Source: Sapria himalayana (Eukaryota > Streptophyta > Magnoliopsida > Malpighiales > Rafflesiaceae). From it: a stretch of DNA of 64,000 nt. The notes below the pieces were generated by a model, which saw only the letters and a program-made list of their open reading frames with translations, did no database searches and was not told the origin of the DNA. The position numbers and the translations under genes were made by a program. This document shows, piece after piece, positions 1 to 13,450 of the stretch. Where the stretch lies: NCBI GenBank assembly GCA_029783825.1, contig JAREIK010010306.1:2501-66500 (forward strand), in the 5' to 3' direction. The stretch's first letter is position 1. The number at the start of each line of letters is the position of its first letter.

Positions 1-2555
1 TAGACAGACAAATACATAGATAGATAAACAGATATATAGATAGATATATAGATAGATAGATAGATAGACAGATAGATAGACAAATAGATAGATAAATTAA
101 ATGATAGACAGATTGATAGATAGCTTGAAAGACAGATTGATAGACAAATTGATAGATAGATTTATAGGCAAATTTATAGATAGATTAAAATATAGATAGA
201 TAGACAGATAGATAGACAGATTGATAGATAGTTATACATATTAATAGATAGATAGATAGATAGAGAGATATACATATATATAGACAAATAGATAAAAGAT
301 CAATTGATTGATAGATATACAAATAGATTGATATATAAATAGATTGATATAAAGATTTATAGATAGATCAAGAGACAAATAGAATGATAGATATATAGAC
401 ATTCAAATAGTTACAAAGATTGATATATTGATTAATAGAAAGATTGATACATATTTTGATAGATAGATTTATAGATAGAATGATAGGTAGATTTATATCT
501 AGATTGATAGAAATATTGATAAACAGATAGATTGACATATTGATAGATAGATAGATAGAAAAATAGACATATAGATATACATATAGAAAGATAGACAAAC
601 ACACAGGGAGATAGACAGATAGAAATACAAAAAGATAGCTAGATAAATAGATAGATTGACAAATAGACAAATAGATTTACAATAGATAGTCAGACAGATT
701 GAAAGACATATAGATAGATAGATAAATAGATAAACAACTAGATAGACAAATAGATATATAATTAGATAGATAGATTGATAGATAGGTTGATAGAAAGATA
801 GATAGACATACAAATAAACATATAGATAGATAGATAGATAGATAGACAATTAGATAAATAGATAGATATACAAATAGATAGACAAAAAGAGAAAATGATA
901 GATAGATAGATAGAAATATACGCAATTATATAGAAAAAAAAATAGATATTTAGATAGATATATAGATAGACAAATTGATAGATAGCTTGATAGATATTTT
1001 TAATAAACAAATTGAAAGATAGATTGAAAAAAGAATGAAAGATATATAGATAGATTAATAGAAATATACATAGATATATAGATAGATAGATATACATATA
1101 GATAGATAGATAAACAAATAGATTAATATATACATAAAAAGCGAGATAGATAGATAGAATGTCAGCTAGACATACAAATAGATAGGCAAATCAACAGATC
1201 AAAAGATAGATATACATATAGATAAATAGATTGATAAGTATCTAAATTGATAGATATGGTGATAGATAAATATTAGATAGATTGAAAGATAGACAAATAG
1301 AAAGATATGTTGATAGACTAATTGATAGACAAAAAGAAAGATTGATAAATAGATAGATAGATAGACATGCAGATAAATAGAAAGAAAGATAGAAAGAGAG
1401 GTAGAAATATAGACATACAAATAGACAGACAGATAAATAAATAGATAGATAGAAAGATAGACAGATATAAAGATAGACATTTAGACATACAGACTCACAT
1501 ATAGATAGATAGATAAATAGATTGACACATAGATAGATAGATAAATTGATTTATTGATAGAATGATAGATAGATTATTAGACTATTTATTAGATAAATAG
1601 ATAGATTAATAGATAGATTGACAGATATGTAGACATAAATATAGATAGATATATAGACAGATAGATAGACATATAGTTTTTCTGATAGATGGATAGAAAG
1701 AAAGAAAGATAGATAGATAGATAAAAAATAGACGGAGAAATAGATTGATAGATCGATAGGTAGATAGACAGATAGATAGAAAGATAGATAGACAAAGAGA
1801 CAAATAGATAGACAGATAGATACATAGAAAGATTGATAGAGAGATAAATAGATAGATATAAAAACATATGGACAAATAGATACATAGAAAGATATATAGA
1901 CAGATAGACAAACAGAAAGATAGATAGACAAATAGACAGTCATATATATAGATAGATTGATTGATTATTAGACATACTGACAGATAGACTGACTGATAGG
2001 TAGACAGAAATATATATAGATAGATAGACAGACATATAGATAGACATATAGATTGACAGATAGATAGATAGACATATAGATAGAGAAATAGATAGTTAGA
2101 CAGAAAGATAGATAGATAGATAATAGATAGACAGACAGACAGATAGATATATAAATAGATAGATTGATTGATTAATTTATAGGCACATATACAAATAGAT
2201 AAATAGATAAATAGATAGATAAACATATCAATAAACATATAGATAAATAGTTAGATAGACATTTAGATAGATTAATTGATAGATAGACAGTTAGATTGAT
2301 TGATTGATAGATTTATAGATTGAATGATAAATATATTAAAAGATAGATAGAAAGGAAGATTGATAGAAAGATAGTTTGACAAATAAATATACATATAGAT
2401 ATATAGATAGCCTTATAAATAGAAAAAGAGACCAAAAAAATAGAAAAAGATATAGATAGATAGATAGATAGATAAAAAGACTGATAGACAAATAGATAAA
2501 TAGATAAATAGATAAATAGATAGATAGATAGATTGATTGATTAATTGATTGATTG

Positions 2556-2604
<49 letters not shown>

Positions 2605-2690
2605 GACATATAGGAAGACAAATAGATATAGAGAAATATAGACAAATAAATAGACAAATGGATAGATAAAAAGAAAAATAGATTGATATA

Positions 2691-2722
<32 letters not shown>

Positions 2723-5003
2723 TAGATAGATAGATAGATTAATTGATTTATTGATTGATTGATAGATATATAGATAGATAAATTGATAGATGGATAAAGA
2801 AATAGATAGATATATAGATAAATAGATAGATAAATAAAAAAATAGAAAAATAGATAGATAGATAGATAAATAAACAAAAAGATAGATAGATAGATAGATA
2901 GATAGACAGATAGACAAACAGATAAATTGATATATAGATAGAAAGATAGAAAAATATATACATAGATTGATACATAGATAGATAGTTAAAAAATTATATA
3001 GATAAATAAATTGACATATTGAAAGACAGATAGATAAACATATAGATTGACATACAGATAGATAGATTGATTGATTGATTGACATATTAATAGGTAGAAT
3101 GATATACAGATTGGAAGATACAAAAATAGATAGATAAATAAATAAACAAATTAATAGAAAAATAATTAGACAGATAGTTAGACAGATAGATTGACAAAAT
3201 ATTAGATAGATGCATAGAAAGATATAGAGAGACAAATTTATATATAGATATAATAGACAGATTTATAATAGATAGATAGATAGATATAAAGATATACATA
3301 TAGATAAGCAGATATATAAACAAATAGATAGGTAAATAGATAGAAAAATAGATAGACAAATAGATAGATAAATAGATAAACATACAGATAGATAGACAGA
3401 TAGATCGATAGATAAATAGATAGATAGGTAGATAGGTAGATAAATATATAGATAGATCATTAGACAAATACTTAGATAGATAGATAAATAGATAGATAGA
3501 TAGATAGACAGAAGAAAGATAGAAAGATAGATAAATAAATAGATAGATATATAGACAGATACATAGACAAATAGATAGATAGACCAATAGATAGACAGAG
3601 TTAGATAGATACACAAATAGATTCATTGATAGAAAGACATTTAGATAGATATACAGATAGACAGATAGATAGACAAATAGATAGAGAGATAGATAAACAA
3701 TAAGATAGACATACAGATTATCAAATAAATAGATAGATAGATATTTGATAGAAAAACACAAATATTTAGAATGGTAGAAAGATAAATAGTTAAATAGATA
3801 ACCAAATATAAAGATAGATAGACATACATATAGACAGATAGATACACAAATACATATACAGATATATAGATAGACAGATAGATAGACAAATAGATAGATT
3901 GATAGATATATAGATAGATAGACCAATAGTTAGATAGATCAATAGACAAACATATAGATAGATAAATAGATAGACATATAGATAAATGTATGGGCAAACA
4001 GATAGACAGATAGAGAGATAGACAAAATAATAAAATGAAAATAAAAGATAGATAGATTGATATACAAATTGATAAAAAGATTGATACATAGATAGATAGA
4101 TAGATTGATTGATTGATAAACATATTGATAGACATATAAAATGATAGATAGATAGATAGACAAAAATATTAATAGAATATTAGGTTGATAGATAGATAGA
4201 TAGACAGATAGATAGACATATAGATAGACCAATAAATAGACCAATAAATATAGAAATATATATAGACAAATAGATAAATAGATAAAAGGACTGATAAATT
4301 TATAGGCATATAAAGAACAAAGAGATAGAAAGAAAGATATATAGATAAATATAGAAATAGATAGATTGTTAGATAAACAAATTAATAAATAGATAAATAG
4401 ACTGATGACAAATAAATATACATAGATATAGATAAACAAATAGACAAAAAAATAAATAGATAGATATACAGAAAGATAGACACACAGATAGACACACAGA
4501 TAGATAGACATATAGACACACAGATAGATAGACATATAGACACACAGATATATAGACAGATATATACACAGATAGACAGACATATAGACCAATAAATAAA
4601 TAGACAGATTGACCGACATAATTTTAGACAAAAGACAAATAAATAGATAGACAAAAATATATATATATATATATATAGACATATAGATAGACATACTGAT
4701 ATACATATAGATACACAAACATATTGATAGAGAGATAGACAGACAAATATATAAATATATAGATAGCTAGATAGATATATTGGTATACATATAGATAGAT
4801 AGAAAGATAGATAGATAGATAGATAGATATATAGATAGATAGATAAATAGATAGATTGATAGATAGATAGTTAGACTAAAAGATATATAGATATATAGAG
4901 AAAGAGATAGATAGACAGACAGATAGTCAAATAGATAGAAAGACAAATAGATTGACAAATAGATAGATAGATAGACAAATAGATAAATATATTGATTGTC
5001 ATA
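1..5003. repeat. Degenerate GATA/GACA tetranucleotide array, unit 1
   Basis: The plus strand is almost entirely GATA with GACA, AATA and GATT variants. Short AT-dinucleotide runs interrupt it, the longest at about 2553-2601. It begins before the window. Long open frames on the minus strand follow from TATC/TGTC having no stop codon in any frame, so no gene is called. Irregular landmarks recur in the second array, for example the words around 1251, 3082 and 3232 at 6102, 7821 and 7964, which shows the two arrays are copies. Confidence 0.97.
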
Positions 5004-5267
5004 CACTAAAATAAAAAGTCCAAATAGCTAGTGAAATTTTCTAGTTATGTGAGATTTTTCTGTCATTAAAATATAATAATGATAGACTATTGATGGAAAT
5101 TATCTCAAGCTAAAGTCCTTTCAAAATATTAATGATAAAAAAAATTCTACAGCAAATTTTTTAATGATTCCCTAGCTAATTATATATTTTTCCTTGGTAA
5201 ATTTTAAGAAAATAAGAATATTAAAAATTTTCAAATGAATATGTACATAATATTTTTTAGCTATGTT
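5004..5267. repeat. Non-array spacer, copy 1 of a CACTA-end-like flank
   Basis: This AT-rich, non-tetranucleotide segment begins with CACTAAAA where the GATA array stops. It is alignable along its whole length with 9377-9660: both have AAAAAG.TC then CAAATAGCT, a shared stretch around ATTTTTCTGTCATTAAAAT, and AAATTATCTCAAGCTAAAGTC. Words like TTCTAG, TAGCTAA and AAATTTT recur in it, as in the subterminal repeats of CACTA elements. The GATA array resumes at about 5268. I read it as a truncated copy of the element end found at 9377. Confidence 0.8.
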
Positions 5268-8200
5268 AAATAGATTGATATAGAGATTGATAGACTTATT
5301 GATAGAAAAATAGATTTTCATATTGATAGATATATAGATAGATATAAAATTAGATAGATTGATAGATTGATAGAAAAATAGACATATAGATATGTAGATA
5401 AAAAGAGAGACAAACAAACATGATGGCATACAGATAGACAGACAAATAGATTGATAGATAAATAGATAGATAGACAAATAGATAGATTGATACAAACATA
5501 GATAGACAAATAGATAGATACATAGATAGATAGATAGATATACATACAAATAGAGATAACAAATTGACAAATAGATATACAATAGATAGTTAGACATATT
5601 CAGAGACAGACAGATGGATGGATGGATAGATAGATAGATAGATAGACAAATATATAGACAAACATATATATAAATAGATAGAAAGATTGATAAATAGGTC
5701 GATAGAAAGATAGATATATAGACACATAGACTCAGGTAGATTGATAGAAAGATAGATATTTAGATTGATATATAGATAGACATATTGATAGACAAATTGA
5801 TAGATAGATTAATAAATAGATTAATAGATAGATTGATAGATAGATTGATAAAAAAAGATAGATAGATAGATAGATGAATAGAAAGAATGCAAGATAGATA
5901 TATAGATAGACAAATAGATTAACATATAGACATATAGATAACAAACAAATAGCTATTTAGATAAATAGAGAGATAGATAGTCAGATAGATAGTTAGATAA
6001 ACATACAAATAGACAAACAGATCAACAGATAGATAGATAGACATATAGATAAACAAATTGATAGTCAGATTGATATACAGATTGATAAGTAGATAAATTT
6101 ATAGATATGGTGATAGATAAATAGTTAGATAGATTGATTGATAGATTTATTGATAAATAGATTGATAGACTAATTGATAGACAAAAAGAAAGATTGATAA
6201 ATAGAAAAATAGATAGACAGATAGATAGATAGATACATAAACAAATATATAGATAGAAATATAGATAAATTGATAGATGGATAGACACATAGACAAATAA
6301 ATAGATTGATCGATAGATATATTGATAGAATGATTATTAAACCATTTATTAGACAAATAGATAGATTGACAGATAAATAGACATAAAGATATATAGTTAT
6401 ATAGACAGATAGATACAAATATAGTTTGACAGATTGCTAGATAGAAAGATAGATATATATATATATATATATAGATATATAGAAAAATAGATAGAGAATT
6501 AGATGGATAGATAGATGGATAGATAGATATATAGGTAGATAGATACATAGATAGATAGATAGATAGACAGATAAATAGACAAATAGATAGATAGACTAAT
6601 ACATATAAAGATAGATAGATAAATAGAAAGATAGACAGACATATACCAAATAGATAGATAAAAAGATATATAGACATATAGAAAAATAGAAAGATAGATA
6701 GACATATAGACCATTAGATATATTGACAGATAGATAGATTGATAGATAGACTAACTGATAGACTGATTAATAGGTAGACAAAAATATTGATAGACAGATA
6801 GATAGACATATAGATAGACATATAGATAGACATATAGACATATAAAAATAGAGACATATAGAGAGAAAATAGATAGTTATACAGAAAGATGTCTAGATAG
6901 ACAGAAAGAGAAAAAAAAGATAGATAGACATACAAATATTCAGACAGATTTATAGACGGAAAGATAGATTGATAGATTGATTGATAAATAGATATATTGA
7001 TTGATTGATTGACAGACAGATAGATAGATAGATCGGCACATATAAACATAGATAGATAGATAGATAGATAGACATATTGATAGACAGATAGATAAATAGT
7101 TAGATATACATTTAGATAAATTGTTTGATAGCCAAATAGATAGATTGATTGATAGAAAGATTTATAGATAGATTGTTAAATAGATTAAAGATATATAGAA
7201 AAATTGAGAGAAAGATAGTTAGACAGATAGATAGACATATTGATAGATAGAAAGATAGCCTTATAGTTAGACAAATGGACCAAGAGATAGAGAAACATAT
7301 AGAAAGATTAATAAAAAGCCTGATAGACAAATAGATAGATAGATAATTAGATTGATAGACAGATTGATAGATTGAAAGAAAGATAGACAAATAGATATAG
7401 AGATATATTGACAAATAGATAGATAAATAGATAGATAGATTAATAAACAGATTGATATATAGATATACAGACATACACATAGTTAGTTAGATAGATATAT
7501 AGATAGATATATAGATATATAGATATATAGATATATAGATAGATGGATACAGAAATAGATAAGTATATAGTTAGATAGATAGAGATAAAAAATAGATAGA
7601 TAAAGAGATACATATATAGACCAATAAAAAGGATAGATAGATAGATAAATATATAGATAGATAGACATATATATAGATAGATAGACAAATATATACATAG
7701 ATAGATAGATAGAAAATTAGTTAGATAGATAGACAGATAGATAGACATAGTGAAAGATAGATAGACATATAGATAGATAGATATACAAAATGATAGATAG
7801 ATTGGTAGATTGATAGATAGACATATTAATAGGTAGAATGATAGACATATTGAAAATAGAAAAATAGATAGACAGATTAATAGAACGATAATTAGATAGA
7901 TAGTTAGACAGATATATCAACAAAATATTAGAAAGATGAATAAATAGATAGATATAGAGATAGACAAATTTATATATAGATTTAATAGACTGATAGATAA
8001 ACATAAAGATAAATAGATAGATAGATAGATATACATATAGATAAATGGATATATAAACAAATAGATAGATAAATATATAGATAGATAGATAGATAAACGG
8101 ATAGATAGGCATAATGATAGATAGATAGATAAACATATAGATAGATAAATATATAGATAGATAGATATATAGATAGATCGATAGAAAAATACTTATATTG

Positions 8201-9376
8201 ATAGATAGATATATAGATAAATAGATAGATTTATAGATAGACAGATAGATAGACATATAGATAAACATATAGACAAACAGATAGATAGATAGAGAGATAG
8301 AAAAAATAATAGATTGATAGATAAAATAAAGATAAACATATTGATATACAGATTGATAAATAGATTGATAGATAAATTGATAGATAGATTGATAGATAGA
8401 TTAGACAGAATGATAGACACATAGATAGATAGACAAAAATATCAACAAAAAATTAGGGTAGATAGATAGATAGATACACAGATAGATAGACAAATAGATA
8501 GACCAATAAATATATAGATACATAGATAGGTAAATAGATATAAAGATAGAAATATATATAGAAAAATAGTTAGAAAAATAGATTGATAGATAGATAAAAT
8601 GATAGATAGATTGATAGACTTTTAGATAAACATAGAGATGGAAAGATATATAGATAGATTTATAGATATATATATATATATACAAATAATTAGATAGTTA
8701 GATAAATCAATAGATAAATAGATAGACATAGAGATATATAGATAGATAGAGAGAAAGATAGATAGATGGATAGACAGACATATAGACATGGATAGATTAG
8801 TAAATAGATAGATAGATATATACATAGATAGACAGACATATAGACAAATAAATAAATAGATAGATAGACAGACACAATGATAGACATATAGATAAATAGA
8901 TTTATAGACCAAAATATTGATAGATATATATATATATATATACATACAGATAGACATACAAATATACATATATATAGACAGATAGATTAATAGACAGATA
9001 AATAGATAGACAGACATATAGACAGATAGATTGACAAATAGATAAATAGATAGATAGATAGATAGCTAGATAGATAGCTAGATAGACAAATAGATAGACA
9101 ATAGATAGACAAATGATAGATTGATAGATATATATATAGATAGACAGATAAATAGATAGATAGATTAATAGATATATAGATAGATAGTCAGACAAAAAGA
9201 TATATAGATAGAGAGAAAGATAGATTGACAGACAGATAGATAGTCAAATAGATAGAAAGAAAAATAGATTGACAAATAGATAAATAGATAGACAAATAGA
9301 TAGAAAGAAAAATAGATTGACAAATAGATAAATAGATAGACAAATAGATAGATAGATTGATAGATTGATTGTCAGA
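5268..9376. repeat. Degenerate GATA/GACA tetranucleotide array, unit 2
   Basis: Same composition as unit 1 and, landmark by landmark, a diverged copy of it. The offset to unit 1 shrinks from about 4.85 kb near the start to 4.37 kb at the end, so roughly 480 bases of internal length change accumulated. AT-dinucleotide runs occur near 6452, 8664 and 8924. It ends abruptly at the CACTA-like flank at 9377. No coding potential is claimed. Confidence 0.96.
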
Positions 9377-9665
9377 CACTAAATTAAAAAGCTCAAATAG
9401 CTCGGTAAATTTTCCAAGCTATATCAGATTTTTCTGTCATTAAAATATAATAACAATGCACTAACAATAGAAATTATCTCAAGCTAAAGTCATCGTCACA
9501 AAATATTAGCGAGAAAAAAAAAATTCTCTAGCAAAATTTTTAACGATTAAAATTTTCTAGCTAATTATATTTTTTTCTTGCTAATTTTAATCATACAAAG
9601 AATATTAAATAATAATTTTCAACTAAATTTGTATAGAAAATCTTCTAACTAAATTTGTGAGGGAA
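9377..9665 (-). repeat. Putative CACTA-element terminus with subterminal repeats
   Basis: Starts with CACTAAATTAAAAAGCTC directly at the GATA array edge. Words such as AGCTCGG, CCAAGCTA, CTCTAGCAAAATTTT, TTTTCTAGCTAATT and TTCTAACTAAATT recur within 290 bases. Such clustered short repeats next to a CACTA terminus are typical of TnpA-binding subterminal regions. The same segment, diverged, is at 5004-5267. No partner terminus was found, so this is an inference from composition and position. Confidence 0.45.
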
Positions 9666-9897
9666 AAGTCCATTGCTATTTTCATTCCTATGCTTTTTTC
9701 ATAATTTTATTTTTTTACAAAAAATTAGATTACGTATTTTTAAATTTTTATATAAAATTTATTAAAAATATATACAATAAATCATTTTTTATAATTAAAA
9801 AATCCAAAAAATAGATAAAAAATAATTATGATGCAAAAGTTACATGGTTAAAACAAAAACATAACATAATTGTATAATCATTTAAAACTAAATCATC
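9666..9897. other. AT-rich, no gene seen
   Basis: AT-rich sequence with A and T runs between the putative element terminus and the TnpA-tail relic. It could be the 3' untranslated part of the TnpA-like gene, but there is no coding or repeat signal of its own. Confidence 0.5.
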
Positions 9898-10095
9898 ATC
9901 TTCATCATTAGTTTGTGCATTTGTGCAAGGCTCTCCTTCATTGGTACTCTACTGGAATTCAGTGTGTTATTAATCTTGTCAAGGCTACTAACTGTGACTC
10001 CATATAAGTTATCTGATATTGCATTGCATTCTTCATTTCTTTCATCTTATCATTCACTTCTTTCATTTTCTGCTTATAGATCAATTAAAACTTAA
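9898..10095 (-). pseudogene. TnpA-like coiled-coil tail, second copy (fragment)
   Basis: Read on the minus strand, this stretch encodes a Lys/Glu/Met-rich coiled-coil followed by a segment like YMESQLVALT. It matches the end of the relic at 13837-14265 (KEMNHERKEIKNVMQQ, then SYMKSQLVTLAK after an in-frame stop). Both sit at the C-terminal side of a TnpA-like plant transposase protein. Here the frame runs into stops soon after the shared segment. Since both copies carry the same region, this is a duplication and not two exons of one gene. The 60-codon plus-strand frame over it is a shadow. Homology between the two copies is clear; the TnpA label rests on context. Confidence 0.55.
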
Positions 10096-11040
10096 ATGAT
10101 AAAAAGGATAACAACTTATTAATTAAGCAAAAATTATAGACATGATCATCACTTATGTAGCATTTACAAATATGCATAAGATATACTAATTGAGAGAATT
10201 ATGGAATTTTCAGTACATATATAGCATTTACTCATCATTCTGCAAAATTTCATTCATAAAACAAATATTGAATAGCCAACAGATTGTTTTATAACATGGA
10301 AGAACTAAAATAATTACCTAGTAGCTGTTGGAATCATCATATAGAGAGAATATAGTAATAGATTGCTGACCACTACTGGAGCCATATTGAACATATTAAG
10401 AATGAAGACTATATTTAATTTTTTAATGTATCAGCTTAAGAATTGACCTATAAGCAGAAAATCTAGTACATATATCAGCTTCAAAATCAAGTACATATCA
10501 TCTTTAGAGAGAGTCTAGTACATATAGCAGCTTCAAAATTGACAATACATAATCTGGTTGAAGAAATCATCATTAATAAGATGAAAATCTTTTAGTTTAT
10601 TGAACTTCCATGATACTATAATCAAACATCATATTTAAAACTCATGATGCATTTTGGTTTTGAACAATAAGGATCAGAAAACACATAAAAAAATCCAATG
10701 TACATAAAATATAGAGCTCATGAAATATTTTGGCTTCCAATCGGACAATGTTTCCCATTAATGATTCCATCAACTAGGTATATCTTTTGAATTCACTTGC
10801 AACATGGGTGGATTCTTTGTTTCTATCCTCAATTCCTTCCAAAGAAGTGATTAACGCTAATGCAAAGCATGATCATTGATGTCTAAGTTGAGATATAGAG
10901 AAATTGAAAACATCAAATAGATTCTTGGGTTGCAATAGCAATAGCAATATGATAGTGTCAAAGCATTGAGATAAGGTCATCTCAAGATAACTTCAGATCA
11001 GGATCATGATGGCTCGCACATTAAAGGTTTAGTGATCAAT
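10096..11040. other. Intergenic or intronic DNA of the CACTA element, no gene seen
   Basis: About 70% A+T without a usable open frame. AGTACATAT-type words recur around 10467-10530. A CACTACTGGAG string at 10371 resembles a CACTA end but has no partner. Nothing else is recognisable. Confidence 0.5.
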
Positions 11041-11270
11041 TTCATTCATCGCTGGTACTGTCGCCGCCCCTATCATGGTGCAGCCCCTACTACTGTTGCC
11101 GCCCCTTTCATGGTGCAGCCCCTGCTGCTGTTGTTGCTGCCACTGCCACTACTTCCGATGACGCCACTGCCGCTTCCACTACCGCCACTGCTACAGTAGC
11201 TGCTATCCCCACCGCTACCGACGCTGCCACGACTATCACTACTTCCACTGCTACTGCAGCTACTGCTGTT
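11041..11270. repeat. Trinucleotide-rich (GCN/ACN) tract, copy 1
   Basis: Interrupted runs of GCT, GCC, ACT, ACC and CTG triplets, with a roughly 45-bp inner repeat near the start: CATGGTGCAGCCCCT occurs twice, at about 11074 and 11110. GC content is far above the surrounding AT-rich DNA. It would encode Ala/Thr/Val- or Leu/Pro-type low complexity depending on frame; no coding role is supported. Confidence 0.85.
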
Positions 11271-12038
11271 GATAATAGGTTTTTACATACCTATAATAGG
11301 CTAAAACTCTACCCAAAAATTTTGAAGACACACAAACATAATCACAGATATATAAAAATAGTTATTATAGATATGAACAAACACAAATTAAAGTTGATTG
11401 TCATACAGCTTAAATTAAAATTTAATTAAAAAATTTAATCTTTTTATATTATATTTAATATAAAGAGAAACTATAAATGAAAATTTTAAATTAAACAAAA
11501 AAAATTCATTTAATAACTTATTCTAATACAATATTTTAAATAACTAAAACAAAAAAATAACAAAGATTATATTATATCTTATTAATTATTGTATCTACCG
11601 ACTGTGCATAAAGTATAATCTATCAATGCATTGACAATGCTTTCTCTCCCTCTGCTCCTCTGATCACCAACTTTCTGCTGTGAAAATGTTATCCGAGTCA
11701 TAGTGCTTCATATCTGTTGAAAAATTCCTTCACTTATACTAGCTTCGTATGGGAAAGAAAATGATACCACATTTGTAAGAATTTTAAACCACTAAATCAA
11801 ATCAAAATAAATTATAAAAAAACTATGTTTTGATTATTATATATTACTATAGTAAAAATGTACATATATACTAGAATTTCACTCGTACATATATTACTAC
11901 AGTATTTGTACATATAAATTATAGTATTATGCATACAAATATACTTAGTAAATATATACTTAGTATATATGTACATAAAATACTATAAAATTATATGTAC
12001 GTATATACTGACTATATACATACGTATATACCACATTT

Positions 12039-12422
12039 GTTGCTATCCTGCTGCTCCCGCTGTTGATGCTGCTCTTGTCGCTGTTGCCACTACCACTGTG
12101 GCTAATGCTGGTATTGCCACTACTGCTGGTGCTACCGTCGCTGCCGCCGCTACTGTTGTTGCCACCACTGCCACTACTGCCGCTACAGCCACTGTAGCTG
12201 CTACTACTACTGATGTCGCCGCTGCCACTGATGTTGCCACTACGACCATTGCTGCCTCCATTGTAGCCGCTGCCACTGCTACCTCAGCTACAGCGACTGC
12301 CACTGCTATCATCACTACTACCGCTGCCGCCATTGTCACTGTCATCACTGTCGCAACTGTCGCCGCTACTGCCACTACCATCACTACAGTTGTTGCCGTG
12401 GCTACCGCTCCTATCACTACTT
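12039..12422. repeat. Trinucleotide-rich (GCN/ACN) tract, copy 2 (longest)
   Basis: About 380 bases of GCT, GCC, ACT, ACC, GTC and GTT triplets. A plus-strand frame of 178 codons (11969-12505) and a minus-strand frame of 124 codons (12043-12417) both run through it as Ala/Thr/Val strings. Open frames on both strands are expected, because the triplets lack stops in those frames. I treat it as an expanded minisatellite, not a gene. Confidence 0.88.
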
Positions 12423-13073
12423 ATAATAGGCTTTTACATACCTATAATAGGCTAAAACTCTACCCAAAAATTCAGAGAAACACAATCATATTCACAGATA
12501 TATAAAAATAGTTATTATAGATAAGAACAAACACAAATTAAAGTTGATTGCAGTATCAACAAAAATTTAATAAAATAATTTAATTTTTTTAAATTAAATT
12601 TAATAAAAACAGAAACTATAAATAAAAATTTTAAATTAAACAAAAAAAAATTCATTTGATGACTTATTCTAATACAAATTTTTAAATAACTATAACAAAT
12701 AAATAACAAAGTTATATTATATCTTATTAATCAATGTATATACTGACAGTGCATAAAGTATAATCTATTCATGCATTGACGTTGCTTTAGCTCCCTCAGC
12801 TCCTCCAATCACCAACTATTTGTTGTGAAAAAGATGTCTAGTTCACGGTGCATCATGTTTGTTTAAATATCTTTTTACTTATACAAGCTTCGTATGGGAA
12901 AAAATTCGGTACCATATTTGTATGAAATTTAAATCACAAAATCAAATCAAAATAAATAAAAAAAACTATCTTTTGATAAATATATATTGATGTAGTAAAT
13001 ATGTACATATATACAAGCATTTCACTCGTACATATATTACTATAGTATATTTACATATAACTATAGTATTATG

Positions 13074-13119
13074 TGTACATATATACTGAGTACATATATA
13101 TACTCAGTATATATGTACA
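13074..13119. repeat. Perfect hairpin, 19-bp arms with 8-base loop
   Basis: Arms 13074-13092 and 13101-13119 are exact reverse complements, read by eye. The left arm is TGTACATATATACTGAGTA. The equivalent place in the previous repeat unit (near 11935-11975) has TACTTAGTA words but no full pairing. Confidence 0.85.
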
Positions 13120-13180
13120 TAAAATGCTATAGTATTATATGTATGTATATACTGACTATATACGTACGTATATACCGCAT

Positions 13181-13321
13181 TTGTTGCCATTGCTACTGCT
13201 CCCGCTGTCATTGCCACTCGTGCCGCTACTACTATTGCCGCTGCTACTGCCAGTGCCACTTTATCTACCACCGCTGCCGTCGCTGCCATCACTATCATCA
13301 CTACTACTGGTGCTGCTATTG
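13181..13321. repeat. Trinucleotide-rich (GCN/ACN) tract, copy 3 (shortest)
   Basis: About 140 bases of the same triplet mixture, at the same place in the third repeat unit. It follows the shared GTATATACCGCATTTGTTGCC entry and precedes the shared ATAGGCTTTTATATACC exit. Confidence 0.85.
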
Positions 13322-13450
13322 AAAATAGGCTTTTATATACCTATAATAGGCTAAAAATCTAAATAAAAAATTAGAAGACACAAAGATATATTCACAGATA
13401 TATAAAAAAATTATTAGACATGAACAAACACAAATTAAGTTGATTGTCAT

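Larger units (their letters stand above)
11041..13450. repeat. Tandem triplication of a 0.9-1.15 kb unit with a trinucleotide-rich tract
   Basis: Three copies of the sequence after the tract are seen: the phrase ATACCTATAATAGGCTAAAA occurs near 11290, 12440 and 13338, each followed by CACAGATATATAAAA and AACAAACACAAATTAA. Between tracts, units 1 and 2 also share ACAGTGCATAAAGTATAATCT-like and CTTCGTATGGGAAA segments and a TACATATATACT-rich stretch. Spacing is about 1150 bases from copy 1 to 2 and about 900 from 2 to 3. Most of the difference comes from the shorter trinucleotide tract in copy 3. It lies between two copies of the TnpA tail. Confidence 0.9.

Noticed and set aside
1..9376. Array considered as CRISPR-like or as regularly spaced repeats
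   Set aside because: The repeat is tetranucleotide-based with no constant repeat/unique spacer structure, and the genome is clearly a plant.
368..9379. Many minus-strand open frames of 60-300 codons rich in Ser, Ile, Tyr and Leu
   Set aside because: They are translations of TATC/TGTC repeats, which contain no stop codon in any frame. Overlapping frames all stay open, and none has non-repeat sequence or a domain.
10371..10381. CACTACTGGAG as a CACTA element end
   Set aside because: It is isolated, with no inverted partner and no subterminal repeats nearby. The 9377 position fits better.
11969..12505. 178-codon plus-strand and 124-codon minus-strand Ala/Thr/Val frames
   Set aside because: Both strands are open over the same triplet tract, as expected from its composition. 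The other two copies of the tract differ greatly in length and give no comparable frame.
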